From NCBI GenBank assembly GCA_905234455.1, contig CAJOIH010000017.1, forward strand, positions 1 to 64,000: 64,000 nt of DNA, given 5' to 3'. Positions within the stretch are counted from its first letter, which is position 1. Every line of letters starts with the position of its first letter. The notes beneath the pieces were generated by a model. The model was not told the origin of the DNA. It saw only the letters and a list, made by a program, of their open reading frames with translations, and made no database searches. Positions 7,577 through 14,898 of the stretch are shown here, in pieces. The translations under genes were made by a program, and so were the position numbers. The DNA comes from an uncultured Bacteroidales bacterium. Lineage in GTDB: Bacteria > Bacteroidota > Bacteroidia > Bacteroidales > F082.

Positions 7577-9064
7577 CTATCTTTTTTCGGGAGGGAGCAC
7601 AAGGGCGACGATTTCTTTCAGTCTCAGCAGTCGTGTCGCGAAGATGAGACCGACATTGAGGGCGAAGGCGATGCCGAAGGAGACCCACCAATCCACTTGG
7701 AGCATTTTGATAAGCCAAGTGCAGAGCATGACGCTGCCCATGAATACCAGCAGATGGACCCAATAGCGCCAACCCAGGTGCATCTTGAAGATCTTCTCGC
7801 AAATTAGGTATTGTGCGAATGCTGTGACGGCTTGGACACAGAGGCTGGTACAGGCGGCGCCCACCGACTGGAAGCGAGGGATGACGATGAGGTTTAGCAG
7901 GATATTGATGACCACTCCTGAGGCGGCCACCAAGTTGAGTTGCTTGAGGCTGCCGTTGGCGGTGAGCAGGGTGCCGAAGACATAGGTGGTGGAGAGGCAG
8001 AAGAAACTGCCCATCAGGATGGGGAACACCTTGGCATATTGGCTGATACGCATGAGATAAGCGGCTTCAGCCTCGCCTTCCTCAGGGTTGTACATCATCT
8101 GCATGATCTCTTGGCTATAGAAAATGCACATGATAAGTACGATGCCGGTCAGAGCCACCATGACATTGAACGAAGTCTTCACCAAGTTCTTGAGGTCCAG
8201 CTTGTTGATCAAGGTAGCGGTAAACATGGGCAAAAGCATGATGGCGAACAGGTTGGAGATGTTGTTGCCCGCATCGAAGAGCCTATAGGCACGGCCATAG
8301 ATACCGGCTTGTACGCCTTGGTCGTCGAGCAACCGCTCCAGCAGGAAAGGCTCGATGCGGCTGTAAACGCTCATCAACAGCACCAGCAGGGCAAAAGGCA
8401 AGCTCTGGACCAGGATCTCCTTCAGGAACTGGAAGTTGATCTTGAAGCTCAGATGGTCTACATGCTTCAGCACGAGATATAAGGCCAGTGCGATGGTGCA
8501 TAGGTAGGCGAGGGTCTGCACCTGCAGATACCACACCACGTTGAACCGTCCGAGGGAGAACCATCCCGACCACAAGATCAAAGCCATCAGGAGGATGGAA
8601 AGCACACGGTCGAACACCGAAAGGAAACTGTCGGCCTTAAAGAGCAACAGGCCCTGCATGTTCGACCTTAGGAACAGGACGAAGGAGAGCAGGATCTGGT
8701 TGAGTCCGCACCAGAACAGCATCTTCAGCTGGAAGCCCTCACGGAAGCCGTTGAGGTAGCCAAAGGCGAAGATGACAAGGGCATAGCCTATTCCAAGCAA
8801 CAGCTTGATTTCAGCCAGTCCCGCAAAATGCTTCGAGAGCATCTTGTTGTCGCTGGCGATGTTGCGGCTGTTGAAGTTGGTGATGCCGAGGTCGAGCAGT
8901 ATATAAAAAAGGTAGGAAAAATTGAAAATGGAGAGGTACTGGCCATAAAGGGCGTCGCCGAGCATGTTCTGCACCTCCCGGTCGATGCCCAATATCCAAA
9001 ACGGCTTCACCAACAGGTTGAGAAACAACAGGAAGATGATATTCTTGATGAAGCGGTTTTGCAT
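7577..9064 (-). CDS. Wzx-like polysaccharide flippase (MATE/MOP superfamily)
   Basis: A 495-residue inner-membrane protein with about 12-14 predicted helices. The N-terminus has features of the polysaccharide exporters: a positively charged start, LLDLGITNFNSRNIAS in the first loop, and paired halves. It should flip undecaprenyl-linked repeat units across the inner membrane for the ligase/polymerase encoded downstream. It heads the gene set; no glycosyltransferase or sugar-nucleotide gene is adjacent, though RfbD and a phosphoglucomutase lie 15 kb away. Confidence 0.88.
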   Translation of the reverse strand: MQNRFIKNIIFLLFLNLLVKPFWILGIDREVQNMLGDALYGQYLSIFNFSYLFYILLDLGITNFNSRNIASDNKMLSKHFAGLAEIKLLLGIGYALVIFAFGYLNGFREGFQLKMLFWCGLNQILLSFVLFLRSNMQGLLLFKADSFLSVFDRVLSILLMALILWSGWFSLGRFNVVWYLQVQTLAYLCTIALALYLVLKHVDHLSFKINFQFLKEILVQSLPFALLVLLMSVYSRIEPFLLERLLDDQGVQAGIYGRAYRLFDAGNNISNLFAIMLLPMFTATLINKLDLKNLVKTSFNVMVALTGIVLIMCIFYSQEIMQMMYNPEEGEAEAAYLMRISQYAKVFPILMGSFFCLSTTYVFGTLLTANGSLKQLNLVAASGVVINILLNLIVIPRFQSVGAACTSLCVQAVTAFAQYLICEKIFKMHLGWRYWVHLLVFMGSVMLCTWLIKMLQVDWWVSFGIAFALNVGLIFATRLLRLKEIVALVLPPEKR

Positions 9065-9085
9065 CTCTTTGACTTATTCCGAACG

Positions 9086-9093
9086 CAAAAGTA
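9086..9093 (-). promoter_or_regulatory. -7 box of the flippase gene
   Basis: On the minus strand TACTTTTG fits TAnnTTTG, with an expected 5' leader of about 15 nt before ATG 9064. It is divergent from the clpS promoter about 40 bp away. No TTG is found at the ideal distance. Confidence 0.5.
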
Positions 9094-9134
9094 GGAAAAA
9101 ATCCAAGAAAACCACCCGAAATAAAAAATAGTTG

Positions 9135-9142
9135 TATCTTTA
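9135..9142 (+). promoter_or_regulatory. -7 box of the clpS-relA pair
   Basis: TATCTTTA differs from TAnnTTTG in the last base only and lies 17 bp before ATG 9160. No good -33 TTG is seen at the standard spacing. Confidence 0.45.
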
Positions 9143-9159
9143 CACCCAAATAGTAAGAG

Positions 9160-9432
9160 ATGAACAGAGAACAGGAAGAAGCCGATGTGATGACCGAGGA
9201 GCTGGTGGAGGAGGAGAAGAGCCTGGTGCTTCACAACGACGACCATAATACCTTCGAATATGTGATAGAGACCCTTGTCGAGGTCTGCGAACATACCTAC
9301 GAACAGGCAGAGACCTGTGCCTGGATCACCCATTACAAGGGTAAGTGTGCCATCAAACACGGGACTTTCAACGAGTTGAAGCCGTATTACGACGCCATGC
9401 TGGATCATCATCTCTACGTTAGTATTCAGTAG
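9160..9432 (+). CDS. clpS: ATP-dependent Clp protease adaptor ClpS
   Basis: A 90-residue adaptor that delivers N-degron substrates to ClpAP-type proteases. The family core is clear: LVLHNDDHNTFEYVI (the HNDD/N-degron pocket region), a second helix VCEHTYEQAE, and the final THYKGKCAIKHG, close to the usual AHxxGKaVV block. An acidic tail of about 18 residues precedes the core. The stop is 15 bp before the ATG of the RelA-type gene, so the two are likely cotranscribed. Confidence 0.9.
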   Translation: MNREQEEADVMTEELVEEEKSLVLHNDDHNTFEYVIETLVEVCEHTYEQAETCAWITHYKGKCAIKHGTFNELKPYYDAMLDHHLYVSIQ

Positions 9433-9447
9433 TTGGCAGTTTTGAAT

Positions 9448-11646
9448 ATGGGCTATACGGTTGAAGAAAAAAATAGTATACAGAAGGCGTATGAGCTGAT
9501 GTTGGCTGATATTCGGCCACAAGTATTTGATCCTCAGAAGCTTAAAGCTGTTGATGATGCTTATCACTATTGCTTGGAGAAATACGATGGCAAATACATG
9601 GTCTCGGGCAAGGCCTATATGTTCCACCTGATTGAATTGGCACGCATCGCCGTTTTGGAGGTGGGCCTGGGCTATAGGTCGGTGGTCGCCTCGTTCCTCC
9701 ATGGCATCACCTACAAGGAGCATGTCGATATCAGTGAGATTGAGGAGGAATTCGGCAAGCCGATTGCCGTCCTATTGGAGGGATTCGACAGAATCTCGGC
9801 GCTGCATACCGAGAAAGTGGCCTATAACTCCGACAACTTTCGCGACCTCTTCCTTTCACTTGTCGAGGACATGAGAACCGTTTTGTTGAAAGTGGCGCAT
9901 CGAGTCTACGATGTGCGCAATCAACAGGATGTTGATCCCGACCGGCTTGGGAAATATTTCCACGAGATCAAGTACATCTACATTCCCATTGTACATCGCC
10001 TCGGACTTTATAAGATTAAGGCGGAACTTGAGGAAAACCTGATGCTGTATGAGAACCCTGAGGTGTTTCATGAGATCAAGTCGAAAATCGAAGCCACCGA
10101 GGAGAGTCGCCGGCATATCGCAGAGCGTTTCCTGGCCCCGATCAGAAACCGCCTGGATTCGGAAATCAAAAACGGAAAATACAAGTTTACCTACAATATC
10201 AAATGGCGGGTGAAGTCCATCCCGTCCATCTACGCCAAGATGAAGGCCCAGAACGTGCCTTTCGAGAAAGTCTATGACTTGATGGCTGCCCGTGTCATCA
10301 TCGACTGCGCGCCCAAGGACGAAATCAGCTACTGCTGGTGCGTGTATGCCGACATCACCAACCTCTATGAGCCGGTACCGGAACGGATGCGCGACTGGAT
10401 CACCAAGCCCAAAGCCTCTGGCTATGAGTCGCTTCACGCTACCGTGAAATTCGACGAGGAAGTGTTTTTCGAGATTCAAATCCGTACTACCAGGATGGAT
10501 GAAGTGGCGGAGACTGGCCAGGCGGCCCACTATCTTTATAAAGGGGACAAGCAGAGCTCGGAAGATTGGCTGGTCAATGTCAGACAAGTGCTTGAAAACC
10601 CCGAATTGGTGTCGCTCGAGAACTCCTACAAAAAGAATTACCAGTCCGACAAGATCTTCATCTTCACTCCTGAAGGCGATTTGAAGCAGCTACCGCAGGG
10701 CTCCACCGTGCTCGACTTTGCCTATGAGATCCATACTCGGGTGGGAGAGACCTGCAACGGGGCCCGCGTCAACGGCAAGGTGGTTCCCATCCGTCATGTG
10801 CTCACCAATGGCGACCGTGTGGAGATCATCACCAACAAGAAACAGTCGCCCAATGCCGACTGGCTCAACTGGGTGGCCACCGAGAAATCGAGGAACAGGA
10901 TACGGCGTTACCTGAAAGAACAGGAACTGAAAGAGTCTGAACTGGGCAAAGGCATGCTCCATAGGCGCTTGAAGAACTGGAAGATCCCAACCACCGAGGA
11001 TGTGATCGACCAGCTGGTGAAGGAGTTCAAGATGGAGAACTCGCTGCAACTGTATCACAAAATCGCTACCGAGCAGATTAATCTGGCGGATGTCAAACAC
11101 TTCCTGTCAGGCGAGATGGAGCAGAAGGAAGATCGGCTCGAGAAGCCATCGGAACAGGCGGAGACCATCAAGAAAGAGAGTTTCGAGGGGGAGAGCCTTT
11201 CCATTGGTGAGGATATCAAGAACGTGAATTACAAGCTGGCCAAATGCTGCAACCCCATTCCTGGCGACAAGGTGTTCGGTTTCGTCACCAATGAAGGCAA
11301 CATCACCATCCATCGGGTCAACTGCCCCAATGCCAAAGGCCTTCAGGATCGATACGGCTACCGTATCATCAAGGTGAGATGGAACGGCATCGAAAACGGT
11401 GTCTCGCAGGCGACCATCCGGATCTATGGCGACAACCAGCAAGGTCTTCTTGGGAAGATCACAAAAGTCATTTCCGAGGATATGCAGGTCGATATGAAGA
11501 ACGCCTCGTTCAACACGGACAAGAAAGGCTTCTTTGAAGGGAGAATTACAATTCAAATACCTGATATTGAATCACTTGAACAACTAATGGACCGCTTGAA
11601 ATCCATCGAAGGCATCATGGAGGTGGTCCGTATAGATGATAATTAG
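9448..11646 (+). CDS. RelA/SpoT-family (p)ppGpp synthetase with degenerate hydrolase domain
   Basis: About 732 residues with the long-RSH layout: HD-like region (about 35-170), synthetase (about 230-345), TGS (about 390-450) and C-terminal ACT (about 655-730). Synthetase motifs are intact: RVKSIPSIYAKM, YDLMAARVIID, TKPKASGYESLH and FEIQIRT. The hydrolase half is not: the HD pair reads HG (residues 85-86), the following ED is missing, and the usual KLADRLHN block is KVAHRVYD. It therefore looks synthetase-only, like E. coli RelA. ATG 9448 is chosen over an in-frame TTG at 9433 that abuts the clpS stop. Confidence 0.9.
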   Translation: MGYTVEEKNSIQKAYELMLADIRPQVFDPQKLKAVDDAYHYCLEKYDGKYMVSGKAYMFHLIELARIAVLEVGLGYRSVVASFLHGITYKEHVDISEIEEEFGKPIAVLLEGFDRISALHTEKVAYNSDNFRDLFLSLVEDMRTVLLKVAHRVYDVRNQQDVDPDRLGKYFHEIKYIYIPIVHRLGLYKIKAELEENLMLYENPEVFHEIKSKIEATEESRRHIAERFLAPIRNRLDSEIKNGKYKFTYNIKWRVKSIPSIYAKMKAQNVPFEKVYDLMAARVIIDCAPKDEISYCWCVYADITNLYEPVPERMRDWITKPKASGYESLHATVKFDEEVFFEIQIRTTRMDEVAETGQAAHYLYKGDKQSSEDWLVNVRQVLENPELVSLENSYKKNYQSDKIFIFTPEGDLKQLPQGSTVLDFAYEIHTRVGETCNGARVNGKVVPIRHVLTNGDRVEIITNKKQSPNADWLNWVATEKSRNRIRRYLKEQELKESELGKGMLHRRLKNWKIPTTEDVIDQLVKEFKMENSLQLYHKIATEQINLADVKHFLSGEMEQKEDRLEKPSEQAETIKKESFEGESLSIGEDIKNVNYKLAKCCNPIPGDKVFGFVTNEGNITIHRVNCPNAKGLQDRYGYRIIKVRWNGIENGVSQATIRIYGDNQQGLLGKITKVISEDMQVDMKNASFNTDKKGFFEGRITIQIPDIESLEQLMDRLKSIEGIMEVVRIDDN

Positions 11647-11680
11647 GAGTGAGGAGTTAGGACTTATGAAGTTATGAAGA
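11644..11680. repeat. Period-7 degenerate intergenic repeat
   Basis: TAGGAGT GAGGAGT TAGGACT followed by two TATGAAG-like units, between the relA stop (which is the first TAG) and the start of the CotH gene. It belongs to the same family as the heptamer tracts at about 14861-14898, 16799-16840, 27247-27282, 35180-35217, 44976-45017, 46093-46128 and 55110-55146, and weakly 9425-9447. Confidence 0.65.
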
Positions 11681-13161
11681 GAGTATTATTAATTTTGGTT
11701 TTAATGATGGGGTTGGCTGGTGTGGTTTCCGCGCAGTCTACCTTGCCTACGGTGACCATTGTTACCGATGGACCCATTGTAAATACACCTGCGGTGCATG
11801 GCATGATCACCGTGGACGACCATAACGGTACGGTGATTGAAATGCATGCCGGATTCAAGATCCGTGGCACCTCGTCGCAGCAATATGACAAGAAGTCGTA
11901 CCGTGTGGAGCTTTGGGCTGATGAGACGGGTACGGTGATGGCCGACACCACCTTCCTCGGGATGCGCAGCGATGACGATTGGAACCTGGAGGCCATGTAT
12001 AACCAGCCTTTGCGTCTGCGCAACAAGATTGCCAACGAACTCTGGCGCGAGATCTATACCTTACCCTACCAGGAATCCGAGCCTGAAGCGGCGTCCAGCG
12101 TGGCTATGGAGTATGTCGACGTGTATGTCAATGGCGAACACAAGGGCGTGTACACCCTTTCGGAACGCGTCGACCGCAAGCTGCTCGGTCTTAGGAAATA
12201 CAACGGCAACCTCCGAGGCGTACTCTTCAAAGGCAATGGCCCGGGTAATGCCAGTTTCGAAGCACTGCCTGACTACGACAACACCCTCGGCGTTTGGGAC
12301 CAGTTTGAATGGATCTATCCCAACGAGAGTGATACTGCCGTCGACTGGTCGGGACTCTACAGCTTCGTCAACTTCGTCATCAACTCCACCAACAATGCTT
12401 TCTATTCGCAATACTCCACCATGTTTGAGGAGAGTAACGCCATCGACTATTACCTGTTCATTAATTCGATAGGAGCCATCGACAATATGGACCGCAACAC
12501 GTTTATCGCCCGTTACAAAAAGACGAGTGCTTATTTCTATGTGCCTTGGGACTTGGACGGCATTTTGGGCAATGATGCGAATGGACAACCTACTGTATCT
12601 GAAGAAGGTCTGCGGTCTAATGGTTTCTTTGACCGGTTGGTGCAGGATTGCTCGTCGAAGGGCTTTGCCGGGAAGGCCCAGGAGCGTTACAACAGCTTGC
12701 GCGACAGTATCCTGACCACAGCGCATATCATGGAGATGATTCGGGCGCAATACCAGTTCTTGGTGGACTGCGGCGCCTACGACATTGAACATGAGGTGTG
12801 GCCGGAGTATACAGTGGATGCCTCGGAACTTGATGCTATTGCCAATTGGCTCGACGCCCGTTTTGCTTGGCTCGACGCGGAGATTAATTCCGCCTGTGGC
12901 ACTTGGGACAACGATGAAACTTCAGTTGATAATAGGGTGGAGGTCTTCCCCAATCCCGCCAAGAACTGTATTAATATCAGATTTGCCGAAGCGGGTGGGG
13001 CAACGGTTCAGGTCTACGACATGATGGGTCGCATGGTTTATTCAACGGTAAGCGATGCCCAGGTGCTGACGCTTCCCACCCGAAGCTTCCCTGGTGGCGT
13101 TTATGCCGTAGTCACCTACCAAAATGACAAGCAGTTTGTAAATCGTATAATAATCGAATAA
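11674..13161 (+). CDS. Secreted CotH-family protein with T9SS sorting domain
   Basis: A 495-residue secreted protein with a signal peptide (about 1-21, cleavage near VSAQ). The CotH kinase-like fold is shown by GFKIRGTSSQQYDKKSYRVE near residue 60, YLFINSIGAID and FYVPWDLDGILGND near 290; CotH proteins are atypical secreted kinases in spore formers and are often linked to cellulosomes or adhesion elsewhere. The last ~75 residues (VEVFPNPAKN, VYDMMGRMVY, GVYAVV) are a type A T9SS C-terminal sorting domain, so export across the outer membrane is expected. The gene starts within a period-7 repeat that follows the relA stop. Confidence 0.88.
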   Translation: MKRVLLILVLMMGLAGVVSAQSTLPTVTIVTDGPIVNTPAVHGMITVDDHNGTVIEMHAGFKIRGTSSQQYDKKSYRVELWADETGTVMADTTFLGMRSDDDWNLEAMYNQPLRLRNKIANELWREIYTLPYQESEPEAASSVAMEYVDVYVNGEHKGVYTLSERVDRKLLGLRKYNGNLRGVLFKGNGPGNASFEALPDYDNTLGVWDQFEWIYPNESDTAVDWSGLYSFVNFVINSTNNAFYSQYSTMFEESNAIDYYLFINSIGAIDNMDRNTFIARYKKTSAYFYVPWDLDGILGNDANGQPTVSEEGLRSNGFFDRLVQDCSSKGFAGKAQERYNSLRDSILTTAHIMEMIRAQYQFLVDCGAYDIEHEVWPEYTVDASELDAIANWLDARFAWLDAEINSACGTWDNDETSVDNRVEVFPNPAKNCINIRFAEAGGATVQVYDMMGRMVYSTVSDAQVLTLPTRSFPGGVYAVVTYQNDKQFVNRIIIE

Positions 13162-13162
13162 T

Positions 13163-13570
13163 ATGGCTACAATCAAAGGAGTTTACCAAGGTCAGTTACA
13201 CAATGAGATGACCCACGTGCAGTCAGGAGCGACCATTTGCACCGACGCACCTACCGACAATCACGGCAAAGGCGAGGCCTTTTCGCCTACTGACTTGGCT
13301 TGTGCGGCCTTGGCTGGCTGTATGATGACCATCATGGGCATCAGCGCGCAGGGACACAAATTCGATATCGACGGGACCACCTATACGGTGAAGAAGACCA
13401 TGAACGCCGATCCGCGCCGCATCGGGCAGATCGACATCGTGTTCAACTTCCCGCCACGTGATTACACCCAGCAACAGCAGAGGCTCCTTTGGGCCGCCGC
13501 TGAAAGCTGCCCGGTGGGCCGCTCCTTGCATCCGGATGTCATTGTGAATATTACGATGAATTTCCAGTGA
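13163..13570 (+). CDS. OsmC-family peroxiredoxin-like protein
   Basis: A 135-residue cytoplasmic protein with both redox cysteines of the OsmC/Ohr family: one in LAGCMMTIMG (about residue 53) and one in ESCPVGRSLHPDV (about 114). The family reduces organic hydroperoxides. The N-terminal substrate motif SPTDLACAAL is also present. The start lies one base after the CotH stop, which suggests cotranscription but no clear shared function. Its 3' end faces the convergent desulfidase gene, 17 bp away. Confidence 0.9.
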   Translation: MATIKGVYQGQLHNEMTHVQSGATICTDAPTDNHGKGEAFSPTDLACAALAGCMMTIMGISAQGHKFDIDGTTYTVKKTMNADPRRIGQIDIVFNFPPRDYTQQQQRLLWAAAESCPVGRSLHPDVIVNITMNFQ

Positions 13571-13587
13571 TGATGGAATAAACGGTT

Positions 13588-14859
13588 TTATTCCACCATG
13601 ATTTTGAGGATCTCCACGTCGGTCTCCTTCATGCCGAGGCGACCGAGGCGGCCGATGTGGTCGATGGTCTCTTCCACGTCGTTGCCCACGATGCCGTCGC
13701 CGCCGAGGAGTTCATTGCCCTTCTTGGCCATCTCGTAGCCGAGGATGCCTGATTCCACGGACACGGCGATCTTGCCGGCGCACGAAGGCTTGGCGCCATC
13801 GCACACGATGCCGGCGGCGATGCCGAGGGCGTTTTCCAGGGTGTGGTCGATGACATCGATACTCTCGCCCATGAGATAGGCGATGCCGCAACCTGAGGCG
13901 CAACCTGCGCTGACGGCACCACAATAGGCCGAGAGACGGCCGATACCGGTCTTTTGGTGGATGGCCACCAGGTTCGAAAGGGCGATGGCACGGATGGTAC
14001 GCTCTTCGTCGATATGGTATTCCTCAGCGTAGGCGAGGATGGGCAGGCTGACGGTCATGCCTTGGTTGCCACTTCCCGAATTAATAATCACAGGCATCTC
14101 GCAGCCGCTCATGCGGGCGTCGCTGCCTGCCGCAGCCCATGCCCTGGCTTTGATGCGGATGTCGTTGCCGAAACTCAGGATGGTGCTTCCGATATTGGCG
14201 CCCCAGTTGTTCTTGAGACCTTCCATGGCGATGGCCTTGTTGCATTCGATCTGCGGACAGATGATGGGCTTTAACTCTTCAATATTGACCGTGTTGGCGA
14301 AGTCGTAGATCTTCTTCATGCAGAGGCATTTGCGGTCGGTGAGCTTGGCATTGGCATCGGCCTCATAACCTGTGTCGAACAGCACCTGGTCGTTTTTCTC
14401 AATCTTGACGATGTTGGTGTGGTGTCCGGCGATACGAACACTAGCCGACTGGTTTCCATCATAGAGCGTCACGGTGACGTCCAACTGTGCGATGACATTC
14501 AAAGGCACGATGGTCATCAGGGTGTCGTCGAGGAACTTGACGATTTGTTGCTTCTGTTCCGGAGTTACCTCAGCGATGACTTCCAAAGCCTTGTCGGGGT
14601 TGCCGGCCACGATACCCGCTGCCACGGAGGCTTTCAGTCCTTTCATGCCCTTGGTGTTGGGCACGATGACGCTTTTCACGTTTTTGATGATGTTGCCGCT
14701 GGCCTTGATCTCGACCCTTTTCGGCAGGGAGCCCAGCACCTCGCGCGCCTTGGCGGCGGCGTAGGCCAGACAGATGGGTTCGGTACAGCCCATGGCGGGC
14801 ACGAGTTCTTCTTTCAGAATGGCCAGATAGGACTGGTAACAACAATCGGATTTGTCCAT
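13588..14859 (-). CDS. L-cysteine desulfidase family protein (CyuA/YhaM, UPF0597)
   Basis: A 423-residue protein of the UPF0597/CyuA family, related to the L-serine dehydratase alpha chain. These enzymes use a [4Fe-4S] cluster to convert L-cysteine to pyruvate, ammonia and sulfide. Cluster and active-site motifs are visible: MGCTEPICLAYA near the N-terminus, and CGAVSAGCASGCGIAYL plus a later CDGAKPSCAGK. It lies 32 bp downstream of the Ala-rich TPR gene on the same strand, separated by a period-7 repeat. The exact substrate (cysteine or serine) cannot be settled by sequence alone. Confidence 0.85.
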   Translation of the reverse strand: MDKSDCCYQSYLAILKEELVPAMGCTEPICLAYAAAKAREVLGSLPKRVEIKASGNIIKNVKSVIVPNTKGMKGLKASVAAGIVAGNPDKALEVIAEVTPEQKQQIVKFLDDTLMTIVPLNVIAQLDVTVTLYDGNQSASVRIAGHHTNIVKIEKNDQVLFDTGYEADANAKLTDRKCLCMKKIYDFANTVNIEELKPIICPQIECNKAIAMEGLKNNWGANIGSTILSFGNDIRIKARAWAAAGSDARMSGCEMPVIINSGSGNQGMTVSLPILAYAEEYHIDEERTIRAIALSNLVAIHQKTGIGRLSAYCGAVSAGCASGCGIAYLMGESIDVIDHTLENALGIAAGIVCDGAKPSCAGKIAVSVESGILGYEMAKKGNELLGGDGIVGNDVEETIDHIGRLGRLGMKETDVEILKIMVE

Positions 14860-14860
14860 A

Positions 14861-14898
14861 GTTTGGAGTTAGGGTTAGGAGTTGGCAGTTATCAGTTA
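14861..14898. repeat. Period-7 degenerate intergenic repeat
   Basis: TAGGAGT TGGCAGT TATCAGT units precede the cysteine desulfidase ATG (minus strand) and run into the 3' end of the TPR gene. Confidence 0.6.
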
